Below are positions 18,453 to 27,751 of a DNA stretch of 64,000 nucleotides, one piece after another; within the stretch, counting starts at the first letter, position 1, and every line of letters starts with the position of its first letter. Location: the NCBI GenBank assembly GCA_020634215.1, contig JACKCD010000011.1, positions 1 to 64,000 on the forward strand, written 5' to 3'. A program made the translations under genes and the position numbers. The notes beneath the pieces are model-generated. The model saw only the letters and a program-made list of their open reading frames with translations. It was not told the origin of the DNA and did not search any database. The stretch comes from Ardenticatenaceae bacterium (GTDB lineage: Bacteria; Chloroflexota; Anaerolineae; Promineifilales; Promineifilaceae).

Positions 18453-20765
18453 TCACTCACCGTAACCTAACAAACGAATTTCATACCAAGCTACAATGGT
18501 GGGGCTGACTGTGGTTTTTACGAGAACAGATTGAATATCAAACCAGGGTTCTTCTAGCTCATAATAAAGCCACTGTCCTTCATCGGTAAAATCATCGAAG
18601 ATGTGTAAGAGGATATAATCGCTGTCGTCAACCCCTTTAACCCAAATTTCGTGAACGGTGTTGCCAGATTCTTCTTGGGCTATACGGAGTTCAACGGCCG
18701 TTAATGTCCGACCTTCCTCAAAATCAATCTGAATCCACTGGGGTGCTTCCGCACCCGACAGCCAACCAGAGTAAAAATCACCATCTACAGCCAATTCCGG
18801 CGGATGGTTCTCGTTCGATGTCTGCGCTGTCACAGTTCGCTGATAGGCAAAATTGGTGCGGTAATCGGAGCTGGGTGGGCGCACATTTTCCAAATATTGA
18901 CGCGCCACCAAAGCACATTCAGCACAATCTTCAGGGTTCGCCGCTTCCAAGTAATGAGAAAAGTCAGACACTGCCTCATCCACCATGCCTTGCCAACTCA
19001 ATGCCGAACCGCGAATGTAATAAAAATAAGGCTCATTATCATATAGATCAATGGCCTGAGTTGCATAGATTGCCGCTTGTTCTGGATCATCCAGGTTCCA
19101 AAGATAAAGCTGCGCCAGTTCATTGTGCAAATAGGCATCGTCTGGCTCTATCTCCAAAGCCTGAAGCCAATTGTCCCGTGCTGTCTCCACTTCGCCGGCC
19201 GCATTAGCAAAATACCCCAAACCAATCCAGCATTGAGCTTGGCCGTCATCAATCTCAATACATTGTTGGCAATCAGCCGTGGCAGCATCCGTGTTGCCTA
19301 TCCTGTCATAGGCAGTGCATCGCTCGGCATAGGCCTCAGCATTGCTGTCGTCACGCTCAATGGATAGGGTGTAGTTCTCGATGGCACTTTCGGGATCACC
19401 ATAGGCATCTTCCTGAATCATGCCCAAAGCCAAATAGGGGGTCGGATCATCCGGGTTTAACTCGGCAGCGCGGCTAAAAGCGGTAAAGGCTCCGTCGGCA
19501 TCACCAGTATACAACTTGGCGTAGCCAGCAATGATGTGGGCATCAAAATTGGTGTCATCTTCCGCCATAACTGCTTCGGCTTCTTCGATGGCTTGTTCAT
19601 AATTTCCCTCATCAAAGGCTGTATGGGCATTGAAAAGGTGGTCATCAAGCGTTAAGGGGAGAGTCGCAACCTCTTCATCGGGGGAGGTAGTCCCATCTCC
19701 TTCGTTTGCCATCTCCGATGCGGATGGGTTGTCAGAAGGAGAAACGGCCGTTTGTCCACGCCACCACACACCCAACCCCACTAGCACAACAAGCAGCAAC
19801 CCTACCGCCCCCAACACTAGCCAGCGACGCGAACGGCCGTTTACGGCTGGCTCAGGTGTCACAAGCGGCTCCACCACCGTTGGGTCTGTATCAATTTGCA
19901 CCGGAGCAGGTGGAACCGATGCAGCCGTTGTAATTGGCAGTGACAACGGCGTTATCCCCGCGCTGGTTTGCAACTGCTTGGCAATTTCCTGCGCACTGTT
20001 GGGACGGTCTTCCCGGGTTTTTGCCATTGCCTGCTGCACAATAGCATCAAAATGATGGGGTAACTCTGGTTGAAGCTCCGATAAGTGCGGAATGGCTGTG
20101 GTCATTTGTTTAACCAAAACCATCGCCGGGGTATCGGCGGCAAACGGCCGTTTACCCGTCAACATCTCAAAAATCATCACCCCCAGCGCATAAATATCGC
20201 TGCGCCCATCCAGCGTTTGCCCCTGAATTTGCTCTGGGCTCATGTAACCAGGAGTGCCGATGGCAAAATTGCCCGTCAGCGTGGCCTGGCTTTCCGCCAG
20301 CCGGGCAATGCCAAAGTCAGACAAATAGGCCGCACCGTACTTGTCAAACAAAATATTGTCGGGCTTCAGGTCACGATGCACAATACCTTTGGCGTGGGCA
20401 GCGTCCAAGGCGGGGGCGATTCGGCTGACAATCGTAACTGCTTCATCAACGGGCATAGAGCCTTGCTGCAACCGAGCGGTTAACGTGCCGCCGCCCATTA
20501 ACCGCATGACGAGAAATAAACGGCCGTTTTCCTCACCAAAATCATACACCGGCACCACCGCCGGATGCTCCAGTGCCGCCACCGTTTTTGCCTCACGCTC
20601 AAAGCGGGTGCGAAAATTGGGGTCGCTAAAATGCGCCCCCAGCAGTACCTTTACCGCAACCTCGCGATCAAACATCGGGTCGTGCGCCTGGTAAACAACC
20701 GCCATACCTCCACGCCCAAGCTCTTTTTGAATCTCATATCGGCCAATATTGGTTGGAAGCGTCAT
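18453..20765 (-). CDS. Ser/Thr protein kinase with TPR and discoidin-like domains
   Basis: A 770-aa PASTA-less bacterial Ser/Thr kinase. The N-terminal kinase domain (about 8-270) has GRGGMAVVY (P-loop), VAVKVL (Lys about 38), [12 protein letters not shown] and DFGIARL, with SPEQIQG in the activation segment. One membrane helix (about 316-336) is followed by about six TPR-like repeats (about 370-620). The C-terminus (about 640-770, [26 protein letters not shown]) resembles a coagulation factor 5/8 discoidin domain, which binds glycans. It probably senses an extracellular ligand and phosphorylates cytoplasmic targets. Confidence 0.9.
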   Translation of the reverse strand: MTLPTNIGRYEIQKELGRGGMAVVYQAHDPMFDREVAVKVLLGAHFSDPNFRTRFEREAKTVAALEHPAVVPVYDFGEENGRLFLVMRLMGGGTLTARLQQGSMPVDEAVTIVSRIAPALDAAHAKGIVHRDLKPDNILFDKYGAAYLSDFGIARLAESQATLTGNFAIGTPGYMSPEQIQGQTLDGRSDIYALGVMIFEMLTGKRPFAADTPAMVLVKQMTTAIPHLSELQPELPHHFDAIVQQAMAKTREDRPNSAQEIAKQLQTSAGITPLSLPITTAASVPPAPVQIDTDPTVVEPLVTPEPAVNGRSRRWLVLGAVGLLLVVLVGLGVWWRGQTAVSPSDNPSASEMANEGDGTTSPDEEVATLPLTLDDHLFNAHTAFDEGNYEQAIEEAEAVMAEDDTNFDAHIIAGYAKLYTGDADGAFTAFSRAAELNPDDPTPYLALGMIQEDAYGDPESAIENYTLSIERDDSNAEAYAERCTAYDRIGNTDAATADCQQCIEIDDGQAQCWIGLGYFANAAGEVETARDNWLQALEIEPDDAYLHNELAQLYLWNLDDPEQAAIYATQAIDLYDNEPYFYYIRGSALSWQGMVDEAVSDFSHYLEAANPEDCAECALVARQYLENVRPPSSDYRTNFAYQRTVTAQTSNENHPPELAVDGDFYSGWLSGAEAPQWIQIDFEEGRTLTAVELRIAQEESGNTVHEIWVKGVDDSDYILLHIFDDFTDEGQWLYYELEEPWFDIQSVLVKTTVSPTIVAWYEIRLLGYGE

Positions 20766-20865
20766 AATCTAAAGAAGACTCCTGGTTGCAAATGGGTACA
20801 GCTAAGCCAACCTGCTAATTTTCAATCATACCACGAATTGTATTCCGTTGCGTACCTAATTGTGC

Positions 20866-20871
20866 TATTAT
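20866..20871 (+). promoter_or_regulatory. -10 box of the histidine phosphatase gene
   Basis: TATTAT ends six bases before the ATG at 20878, again placing the expected transcription start at the start codon. TTCCGT 17 bases upstream is a weak -35 candidate. Confidence 0.45.
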
Positions 20872-20877
20872 TCCAGC

Positions 20878-21540
20878 ATGACCACAATCATTTTAGTGCG
20901 CCACGGGGAGAACGACTGGGTTAAGAAGCATCGCCTCGCTGGTTGGATTCCCGACATTCATCTGAATGAAAATGGACAGAAACAGGCAGAGGCGGCTGCT
21001 GAGCGGCTGGCTCATCTGCCTGTTAAAGCCATTTATAGCAGTCCGGTGTTACGTTGTATGGAAACGGCCGTTTATATTGCCAACCGCCATAACCTTGAAA
21101 TTACTCAACTCGAAGACATTGGCGAGGTGCGCTATGGGGAATGGGAAGGGGAAAAAATCAAAAAGCTGGCGAAAAACCCCTTGTGGGGCGTTGTGCAATT
21201 TTTTCCCAGCCGGATGCGTTTCCCCCAGGGCGAAGCCCTACGGGAAGTCCAATTCCGTGCCATTCAGGCCTTAGAACAGCTTACTCAGCAGCACCCAGAC
21301 GACCTCATTGTGGTTGTTTCCCACGCCGACCTCATCAAGCTAGTCCTCGCCCATTATCTGGGTGTCCACATTGACCTTTTCCAACGAATCATCATCTCAC
21401 CCGCCTCCAGCAGCGTCCTCATGCTCCCAGCCAACGGCCACGGCGTGCGCGTGGCGCGTATCAACGACGATGGCCCGCTACAGCCACCCCCCAAGCCATC
21501 AGAAAAAAATTCGTCAGAAAAGAAAAAGAAGAAGAAGTGA
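20878..21540 (+). CDS. MSMEG_4193-type histidine phosphatase
   Basis: A 220-aa phosphoglycerate-mutase-fold phosphatase. The catalytic His lies in LVRHGEND (about 6-13), with SSPVLRCMETA and the second His in VVVSHADLIK (about 146). The start at 20878 is preferred over one six codons upstream because the -10 box lies between. The C-terminus is a lysine-rich tail (EKNSSEKKKKKK). It heads the trio with DUF3090 and SCO1664-type genes that is conserved in Actinobacteria and some Chloroflexota. The substrate is unknown. Confidence 0.87.
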   Translation: MTTIILVRHGENDWVKKHRLAGWIPDIHLNENGQKQAEAAAERLAHLPVKAIYSSPVLRCMETAVYIANRHNLEITQLEDIGEVRYGEWEGEKIKKLAKNPLWGVVQFFPSRMRFPQGEALREVQFRAIQALEQLTQQHPDDLIVVVSHADLIKLVLAHYLGVHIDLFQRIIISPASSSVLMLPANGHGVRVARINDDGPLQPPPKPSEKNSSEKKKKKK

Positions 21541-21550
21541 GAAAATTACT

Positions 21551-22066
21551 ATGGCTCGTCAGCTAGAATTGAACCCAGTCACACACCTGACGATTGGAAC
21601 CGTAGGGGAACCGGGCAAAAGAACCTTTTTCCTGCAAGGCAGCCGTGGCTCACAAAGCATTTCACTGATTATTGAGAAGCAGCAGGCCGCCATGCTGGTT
21701 GAAAGCTTTGAATCCTTCCTGGAAGAACTGGCGCAAAAGCACCCAGAAAATGTGCGCGATGTCCAAGACCCCATGTGGATGGATATGCGCCTGCGTGAAC
21801 CCGTGGAAGCGTTGTTTCGCGTGGGCAATATGGGGCTGGGATATAACGAAAACGGCAACCAGGTTGTCTTGGTGGCGTATGAATTGGTTGAGGAGGGGGA
21901 AGATCCAAATGTGGTGAGCTTTTGGGCAACCCGGGCACAAATACGGGTACTCATCCCCCATACCCGTGAAGTTGTGAATGCAGGCCGCCCGATTTGCGGC
22001 AACTGCGGCCGGCCGATTGATGCCGACGGTCACTTTTGTCCCAACCGAAACGGCCACAAACATTGA
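21551..22066 (+). CDS. DUF3090 family protein
   Basis: A 171-aa soluble protein of the DUF3090 family (TIGR03847-type), recognised from LNPVTHLTIGTVGEPGKRTFFLQ and the Zn-ribbon-like end ICGNCGRPIDADGHFCPNRNGH. It follows the phosphatase by 10 bases and precedes the SCO1664-type gene, the usual conserved order. Function is not established in any organism I know. The ATG at 21551 is chosen by alignment to the family start. Confidence 0.87.
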   Translation: MARQLELNPVTHLTIGTVGEPGKRTFFLQGSRGSQSISLIIEKQQAAMLVESFESFLEELAQKHPENVRDVQDPMWMDMRLREPVEALFRVGNMGLGYNENGNQVVLVAYELVEEGEDPNVVSFWATRAQIRVLIPHTREVVNAGRPICGNCGRPIDADGHFCPNRNGHKH

Positions 22067-22143
22067 GCGGTTGACGGCTTGAAATGGATGGTTGACACAC
22101 ATTGCCAATCACCCATTCCAAACCGTCAACCGTAAATTCACCC
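22067..22143. repeat. Imperfect inverted repeat between DUF3090 and SCO1664 genes
   Basis: CGGTTGACGG near 22069 is complementary to CCGTCAACCG near 22124, with ATGG/CCAT continuing inward, so the spacer can fold into one long hairpin. The role is unknown. Confidence 0.5.
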
Positions 22144-22881
22144 ATGGAAACGGCAGAGATTCTACAAATCCTACAAGAGGGAGAGTTTGAGGTTGAAGGG
22201 GTTTTGCCGTGGAGTTCAAATTATGCGTTTCTGGTAACCATGTGTTTGGATGGTGCAGAGGCAGTGGCAGTCTATAAGCCGCGCCGGGGCGAACGGCCGT
22301 TGTGGGATTTCACCACTGGCACCCTATGCCAACGCGAGCAGGCCGCCTTCCTCGTCAGTGAAGCATTAGGGTGGCAAATCATTCCTCCTACCGTTCTGCG
22401 CGATGGCCCACACGGCACTGGCTCCGTGCAGCTCTTTATCCAACACGACCCAGAAAAACATTACTTTACCTTTGAAGGGAGCGACACCCACCGGCAGCAG
22501 CTACAGCAAATGGTGCTGCTGGATGTGATCATCAACAACGCCGACCGCAAAAGCGGTCATGTATTACTGGAAGAAACAGATGAGGTAACCATCACACCTG
22601 CCCGCATCTGGGGTATTGACCACGGCATCTGTTTCCACAGCGAGTACAAATTACGCAGCGTTATCTGGGAGTTTGCCGGGTGGCCCATTCCAGACGAAAT
22701 GCTGGAATCGTTGGCACATCTACAGATGTTGCTTGCCCAAGCGAACAACCCACTGTTGCTCAATGTGTTGCTTTCACCTGAGGAACTGACTGCCATGCGG
22801 CGACGGCTAGACAAGCTGCTGCGGCAAAAAATATTTCCGCAGCCAGGGCCAGGGCGGCATTATCCCTGGCCCCCTGTCTAG
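22144..22881 (+). CDS. SCO1664 family protein, PI-kinase-like fold
   Basis: A 245-aa protein of the SCO1664 family (TIGR03843-type), with remote likeness to phosphatidylinositol 3/4-kinases. Visible are VAVYKPRRGERPLWDF (nucleotide-binding Lys), DVIINNADRKSGH (catalytic-loop-like) and WGIDHGICFH (DxG-like region). The upstream ATG at 22102 lies inside a hairpin, so 22144 is preferred. In Actinobacteria this trio often lies near mshC of mycothiol synthesis; no mycothiol gene is in this window. Actual kinase activity is unproven. Confidence 0.83.
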   Translation: METAEILQILQEGEFEVEGVLPWSSNYAFLVTMCLDGAEAVAVYKPRRGERPLWDFTTGTLCQREQAAFLVSEALGWQIIPPTVLRDGPHGTGSVQLFIQHDPEKHYFTFEGSDTHRQQLQQMVLLDVIINNADRKSGHVLLEETDEVTITPARIWGIDHGICFHSEYKLRSVIWEFAGWPIPDEMLESLAHLQMLLAQANNPLLLNVLLSPEELTAMRRRLDKLLRQKIFPQPGPGRHYPWPPV

Positions 22882-22914
22882 TTTTGCCATAGCTTGCGCC
22901 GGTATCGGCAAATT

Positions 22915-23715
22915 ATGCCCATGGATGATGTTGATTTCTTAATTACCAAAGCAGTATCATTGCTCAAAATGGCACACCATGTGGTGGCTCTAACAGGCGC
23001 AGGGGTCAGCACGCCATCTGGCATTCCTGATTTCCGCAGCCCAGAATCCGGGCTTTGGGAACAGGTAGATTCGATGGAGGTGGCAAGTTTATCTGGCTTT
23101 TTGCGCCGGCCGCAGACGTTCTACGATTGGATTTATCCATTGGCAAAGCTAACGGCAGCGGCACAGCCTAATGCCGCGCACCGGGCACTGGCTCAGTTAG
23201 AGGCAGACGGCTGGCTACAGTGTATCATTACGCAGAATATTGACATGCTCCATACCAAGGCAGGGTCGCAGTTGGTTTATGAGGTACACGGCCATATGCG
23301 GGAGGTAACGTGTATGCAGTGCCAACGGGTGTATGCGGGAGAACCGGTGCTGACGCAGTTTTTGCAAACGGCCGTTGTGCCCCATTGCGAAGTCTGTGCC
23401 GGTGTATTAAAACCCAACATCATCCTGTTTGGCGAACTACTGCCACAGACTATTATGGCCGCTGCCGACTGGCACACAGCCCGTTGTGACGTGATGCTTG
23501 TGGCAGGGTCTTCACTGGAAGTGCTGCCCGTGAGCCAGTTGCCCTGGCAGGCGCGGTGCAACGGAGCGCGATTGATTATCATAAACTATGGTGAAACCTA
23601 TGCAGACGAATGGGCAGATGTGGTTATCCATGCTAATGTAGCGGATGTGCTGCCCCGCATTGCCGCTGCATTAAGTACAGGCGACATCACGAGCATGGCA
23701 CACCACAGTGAATAA
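22915..23715 (+). CDS. Sir2-family NAD-dependent protein deacylase
   Basis: A 266-aa sirtuin that removes acyl groups from lysines using NAD. Motifs: GAGVSTPSGIPDFRS (NAD loop), TQNIDMLH, the catalytic His in YEVHGHM, and a zinc site made of CMQCQRVY and CEVCAGVLKPNIILFGE, then VAGSSLEVLP. The frame extends to a TTG at 22894, but ATG 22915 (a second ATG lies six bases on) is the more plausible start. One palindrome copy encodes QTAVVPH inside the zinc module. Confidence 0.92.
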   Translation: MPMDDVDFLITKAVSLLKMAHHVVALTGAGVSTPSGIPDFRSPESGLWEQVDSMEVASLSGFLRRPQTFYDWIYPLAKLTAAAQPNAAHRALAQLEADGWLQCIITQNIDMLHTKAGSQLVYEVHGHMREVTCMQCQRVYAGEPVLTQFLQTAVVPHCEVCAGVLKPNIILFGELLPQTIMAAADWHTARCDVMLVAGSSLEVLPVSQLPWQARCNGARLIIINYGETYADEWADVVIHANVADVLPRIAAALSTGDITSMAHHSE

Positions 23716-23788
23716 AAATCAAAGATTTCACAGATTTGTCCGTGTTCGTCCGTGTCCCATTTTTCGAGGAGCCGATTTGGCGTAAGTA

Positions 23789-25042
23789 ATGGCTAAGAAA
23801 AAAGCAGTTTTTGTGCCCCCTTATGAAAAATTGTCGCCAGCCGTCATGTCGCAATTGCTGGCAATTAGCCCTTATCTGCACAGCACGCTCGATTTGCGAA
23901 AGCTGCTGGGAATTATTATGAACGTGGCTGTGGAACTGGCTGCGGCTGAGGATGCGGCAGTGTTATTGCTGAATGATGCTACGGGTCAGCTACAGTTTGA
24001 GGCGACCACGCGCAGTGCCATCTCGAAAGAGGTGATTGTGCCGCTGGAGGCAAGTGTGGCGGGATGGGTGGTGACAAACGGCCGTTCACTCCTGCTCAAC
24101 GACCCAGCCCATGACCCCCGCTTTACTACTGCTGTGGACAAGGAGTTGCTTTATGAACTCCATTCGCTGCTGGCGGTGCCGCTGCATGGTGACATGGGCA
24201 ACAGGTTGGGGGCGTTGCTACTGTTGAATAAAAAGGATGACGGGGGGAAAAACGGCCGTTGTTTCACAAAAGACGATCAATACGCCGTCGAAGCCCTCAC
24301 TGTTCAGGCCGTCGTCGCCATCAACAACGCCCGCCTCTTTGCCCAATCCGACCTGCTGGCCGAAATCATCCATGAGCTAAAAACCCCCATGATGGCGATT
24401 TCTACCGCTACCGGCCTATTGCTGCGCCCCGATTTGCCCAGCGAAAAACATGACGAACTGCTGCAAATGATCCAACGCGAATCTCTGCGCCTGTCCGCCA
24501 TGACTCAGGATTTCCTTGACTTTGCGCGGTTGGAATCAGGCCGGGTGCGATTAACCTCTAAGCCCGTTGATCTGGTAGCTCTGGTGGATGAAGTAGTAGA
24601 CATCTCCCAGCCGCAGGCCGCTACCCGTGACATTGAGATTCAAACCAAGCTGCCGCAGATCAATAATGGCCTCACCATCAGCGGTGACGAAGTACGTCTA
24701 AAACAGGTGCTGCTTAATTTGGTCAGCAATGCCGTGAAATACAACAACGACCACGGCATTGTCACCATCAGTGCCAAGCGCCACGGAGACGAAGTATGCC
24801 TCTCGGTCGCTGATAATGGTGTGGGCATCGAATCCCAAGATTTAGCCCACTTGTTTGAACGGTTTTATCGCGTACCAGACCGGGAACGGGGGTCAGAAGG
24901 GAGTGGGCTAGGCTTAGCAATTAGCAAAAAGTTGGTGGAGCAACATAATGGCCGTATTGCCGTTGAAAGCATCCCCGGCGAAGGCACCGTTTTTCGCGTC
25001 CACCTGCCCCTAACCAGCAAACTACCCGCATCGTCGGTGTAA
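23789..25042 (+). CDS. GAF-domain sensor histidine kinase
   Basis: A soluble 417-aa two-component kinase. A GAF domain (about 30-180) is followed by a HisKA domain with the phospho-acceptor His in EIIHELKTPMMAIS (about 195) and an HATPase domain with N-box NLVSNAVKYNN, G1 DNGVGI and G2 GSGLGLAI. No membrane segment is seen, so it should sense a cytoplasmic signal. No response regulator is adjacent; the nearest OmpR-type one is at 49919-50671. The C-terminus is followed by a small terminator hairpin. Confidence 0.93.
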   Translation: MAKKKAVFVPPYEKLSPAVMSQLLAISPYLHSTLDLRKLLGIIMNVAVELAAAEDAAVLLLNDATGQLQFEATTRSAISKEVIVPLEASVAGWVVTNGRSLLLNDPAHDPRFTTAVDKELLYELHSLLAVPLHGDMGNRLGALLLLNKKDDGGKNGRCFTKDDQYAVEALTVQAVVAINNARLFAQSDLLAEIIHELKTPMMAISTATGLLLRPDLPSEKHDELLQMIQRESLRLSAMTQDFLDFARLESGRVRLTSKPVDLVALVDEVVDISQPQAATRDIEIQTKLPQINNGLTISGDEVRLKQVLLNLVSNAVKYNNDHGIVTISAKRHGDEVCLSVADNGVGIESQDLAHLFERFYRVPDRERGSEGSGLGLAISKKLVEQHNGRIAVESIPGEGTVFRVHLPLTSKLPASSV

Positions 25043-25091
25043 GAAAAACCGTGTTTGGCTGGTCTAAAGATTAACAACAAACTATGATCCC

Positions 25092-25113
25092 AACGCCCCT
25101 ACGGGGGCGTTTG
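25092..25113 (+). terminator. Hairpin after the histidine kinase gene
   Basis: AACGCCCC (25092-25099) pairs with GGGGCGTT (25104-25111) around a TACG loop and is followed by a short T-containing tail. It lies 50 bases after the kinase stop and ahead of trxB. Confidence 0.6.
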
Positions 25114-25141
25114 TGCGAAGATTGAACAAGGTGAAAAAACA

Positions 25142-26074
25142 ATGGAAAAAGAAAAAGTTGTTATTATCGGTTCTGGCCCGGCTGGCTTAACGGCCGCGCT
25201 GTATACCGCCCGCGCTACCCTCAACCCCGTCGTCATTGCCGGGGCACAGCTTGGAGGGCAAGTAGCATTAACTTATGAAATCGAAAATTACCCCGGTGTA
25301 TTTAACCCAGAAGCCACCCCCACTGGTGCCGATCTGGTGGAAAGTATGCGGGCGCAAGCAGAGCATTTTGGCGCACGGATTGAATATGACGAGGTAATTG
25401 AGGTAGATTTCGCTAAAGGCTCGCCTTTCTACATCAAAACGTATGGCAAAGAATATCTGGCTGAGGCTGTTATTGTAACGGCCGGTGCTTCGCCACGTCA
25501 CTTGGGTGTGCCGGGTGAAGAAGCGTTTACCGGGCGCGGCGTCAGCTATTGCGGCACCTGCGACGGCTTCTTTTTCCGGGGTAAGGATGTGGTTGTGGTC
25601 GGCGGCGGTGATAGCGCGTTGGAAGAAGGAATTTTTTTGACCAAGTTTGCCAACAAAGTGGAGGTGTTGCACCGGCGCGACGCGCTGCGGGCTGGCCCTG
25701 CCCTCCAGCGCCGTGCCGCCGCCAACCCTAAAATGAGCTTTGTCTGGAATACGGTAGTGGATGAAATTGTGGGCAATGGCACTGTACAAAAGGTGAAGGT
25801 GAGCGACACTTCTACCGGAGAACAGCGGGAGATGAAGACAGATGGTGTCTTTATTTTCATCGGCCATTACCCTAACAGCAAGTTTTTGGAAGGGCAGCTA
25901 GAGATGGATGAACACGGGTATGTCATTACCGATAACCTGATGCGTACCAGTGTGGAAGGCGTTTTTGCCGCTGGTGAAATTCAGGATCCTATCTATCGCC
26001 AGGTTGCCACGTCAGCGGGGCAAGGCTGTGCCGCCGCTATGCAGGCGGAAAAATGGCTGAGTGAAAGAGAGTAA
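25142..26074 (+). CDS. trxB: Thioredoxin-disulfide reductase
   Basis: An FAD/NADPH flavoenzyme (310 aa) that reduces thioredoxin. The N-terminal FAD motif is [16 protein letters not shown], the redox site is CGTC (about 136-139; usually CATC), the NADPH motif is [10 protein letters not shown], and the C-terminal FAD motif reads FAAGEIQDP where FAAGD is usual. Length is typical of the low-molecular-weight class. Thioredoxin itself is not in the window. Confidence 0.94.
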   Translation: MEKEKVVIIGSGPAGLTAALYTARATLNPVVIAGAQLGGQVALTYEIENYPGVFNPEATPTGADLVESMRAQAEHFGARIEYDEVIEVDFAKGSPFYIKTYGKEYLAEAVIVTAGASPRHLGVPGEEAFTGRGVSYCGTCDGFFFRGKDVVVVGGGDSALEEGIFLTKFANKVEVLHRRDALRAGPALQRRAAANPKMSFVWNTVVDEIVGNGTVQKVKVSDTSTGEQREMKTDGVFIFIGHYPNSKFLEGQLEMDEHGYVITDNLMRTSVEGVFAAGEIQDPIYRQVATSAGQGCAAAMQAEKWLSERE

Positions 26075-26150
26075 ACGGTAATCAGTGACCAGTAATCAGT
26101 AATCAGTCTCTCTCACTGATTACTGATTACCGATTACTGATTACTGGCCA
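26075..26150. repeat. Inverted tandem heptamer repeat (GTAATCR family)
   Basis: Starting a few bases after the trxB stop, several GTAATCA units run forward and, past a short loop (TCTCTCTC), TGATTAC and CGATTAC units return, giving a long imperfect hairpin. The next gene starts seven bases after the repeat. Confidence 0.82.
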
Positions 26151-26156
26151 CCATTT

Positions 26157-26573
26157 GTGATCAGGTTTATCTGGGCGTATCTACTTTACACTTGGGGCGG
26201 GCTGCATCGTTATTTCGGTAATCAGAATTTAATACGGCCGGAACATGAAACGGCCGTTTCCTATTTCACCCGCGCTTTGCAAACCGACCCCACCTTTCGG
26301 CAAGCGCGGCTGGCGCGGGGAGTGCTGTTGTGGCGCGAGTTAGGGCGATTTGATGAGGCAACGGCCGATTTTGATGCCTTATTAGCGAACAACCCCCACG
26401 ACGCTCCCGCGCTGCTTAATCGAGCATTGGTGCTACAGCAAAACGGCCGTTTTCGCCTCGCCCTGACTGACCTAGAAACCTACCTCTCCTTGTCCCACGA
26501 CGACCCGCACCGCACCGAAGCCCAGCGCATTGCTAACCTGCTGCGCGAACTCATTGTCGATGAGGATTCCTAA
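26157..26573 (+). CDS. Small TPR-repeat protein
   Basis: A 138-aa protein starting at GTG 26157. A short hydrophobic N-terminus (FIWAYLLYTWGGLH) may associate with the membrane. About three TPR-like helical hairpins follow (AVSYFTRALQTDPTFRQARLARG, EATADFDALLANNPHDAPALLNRA, LALTDLETYLSLSHDD), suggesting a protein-interaction role. Two palindrome copies encode ETAVSYF and QNGRFRL. The GTG start directly after the heptamer repeat is uncertain. Confidence 0.7.
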   Translation: MIRFIWAYLLYTWGGLHRYFGNQNLIRPEHETAVSYFTRALQTDPTFRQARLARGVLLWRELGRFDEATADFDALLANNPHDAPALLNRALVLQQNGRFRLALTDLETYLSLSHDDPHRTEAQRIANLLRELIVDEDS

Positions 26574-26604
26574 CCTGGATTAGCCAGAACCAAAAAAGAA
26601 TTGA

Positions 26605-26640
26605 ACCGCAGAGAACGCAGAGAGCGCAAAGAAGAAAAGG
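26605..26640. repeat. CGCAGAGA-type nonamer tandem repeat
   Basis: About three nine-base units resembling CGCAGAGAA/CGCAGAGAG/CGCAAAGAA lie between convergent genes. The same unit type occurs inside the MITE-like element at 28821-28963. Confidence 0.6.
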
Positions 26641-26642
26641 TA

Positions 26643-27605
26643 CTATCGTATTACAATTGTTATCCCTTCTAAGTCGCCATTTAGCTGCAGCAATAGCTTT
26701 GGCTCACTGCCATCAATGTCAAAATAGAACAGTTCTCCCTCATCAGCCACCCCCACGACCCACTGACGGCTTTCATCCCACGCCAAACCGCTTGGCTCCA
26801 GCGGCTCCACATCAAGCAGCCAGGCAAGCTTGCACCGCCTGTCGGCCATACACGCCGGGAAATCGTTGTAGCGGCTAAGCTGCCGCCCGTCATCATCGGC
26901 CAAAATTGCTGCCTCCCGCGACGGCAGCAACAGTATCCCCTCGGTGTCACCAGCTTCATCCGGCAGCCGCTTGTATGCGTAACTGTCAAGCAGTTGTGGC
27001 TCACGCCCTGTCACATCCACTGCCATCAACTGCGCCGCCTTTGCCACCGAAACCCACAGCACCCCCGCCTGATAATCCAGCCCGGCAGCATCTTCGACAA
27101 TCTCTGGCAGAGTGAATTGGGTGACAAGAACGGCCGTTTCCCCCACATCCAGCACATAAAACACCCCATCCGCCTGTACCGACACCACAAAATACCCTCC
27201 GTTATTCGAGGGCGGCAACCCTAAAAAACCATAGGCAGCGATGTCGGCGTTGACCACAAATGCCAACCCCTCTGGGCCACTGTTGCCCGTGTCCGGCAGC
27301 GGCAGGGAAAACTGGCGCGTCTGCTGCCGCGCCTTTGGGTCTACTTCCAGCAGCAGGCGTTCCCGTTCAGCCAGCAGGTAGTAGAAGACCTCCGAGGTGT
27401 TTGAAACCTCGGAGGCCTGAGTAATCACAGCCGTTGGTGTCGGAGAAACGGCCGTTTTCTCCACCATCATCTCAGCCACGTCCGTCATCGTAGGTATAGC
27501 CTCACGGGAAACTACAGCTACAACCGTAGCCGTTGGCGCAATACCCTCACCCTGACAACCCAATAATCCACAGCTTATCCACAGAAAGCAAATCCATTGT
27601 TTCAT
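26643..27605 (-). CDS. Lipoprotein with SdiA-regulated/phytase-like propeller
   Basis: A 320-aa exported lipoprotein starting MKQWICF at 27605 (the frame extends 11 codons upstream), with lipobox LLGC. After a Thr/Val/Ala linker the body shows repeated strand motifs PEGLAFV, AGLDYQAGVLWVSV, EGILLLPS, SGLAWDES and DLEGITIV, like the beta-propeller of SdiA-regulated/esterase-like phytase proteins. The fold is inferred and no active site can be named. A 10-bp hairpin of the ACCTC family lies inside the gene and is translated as part of ASEVSNTSEVF. Confidence 0.65.
   Translation of the reverse strand: MKQWICFLWISCGLLGCQGEGIAPTATVVAVVSREAIPTMTDVAEMMVEKTAVSPTPTAVITQASEVSNTSEVFYYLLAERERLLLEVDPKARQQTRQFSLPLPDTGNSGPEGLAFVVNADIAAYGFLGLPPSNNGGYFVVSVQADGVFYVLDVGETAVLVTQFTLPEIVEDAAGLDYQAGVLWVSVAKAAQLMAVDVTGREPQLLDSYAYKRLPDEAGDTEGILLLPSREAAILADDDGRQLSRYNDFPACMADRRCKLAWLLDVEPLEPSGLAWDESRQWVVGVADEGELFYFDIDGSEPKLLLQLNGDLEGITIVIR
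27389..27415. repeat. Hairpin element embedded in a coding sequence
   Basis: CCTCCGAGGT (27389-27398) pairs perfectly with ACCTCGGAGG (27406-27415). It closely resembles the terminator hairpin at 9059-9085 (CCTCTGAGGTCT) but lies in frame within the lipoprotein gene. Confidence 0.7.
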
Positions 27606-27739
27606 GACAACATTGTAAAACAGTCCAATGTCAGGCACAATGAAGCCAACTTAGAAACGAAGCTTAAATAATCCACACAACTGAGATTGGTGATTGGTGC
27701 AATCAGGCTATAATCCTGTCTAATCTTGTAAATCCTGTC

Positions 27740-27745
27740 TAAAAT
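27740..27745 (+). promoter_or_regulatory. -10 box of the TrkA-type gene
   Basis: TAAAAT ends six bases before the ATG at 27752. A further TATAAT lies about 45 bases upstream within ATCCTGTCTAA repeats and could be an alternative promoter. Confidence 0.4.
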
Positions 27746-27751
27746 TCTTAC

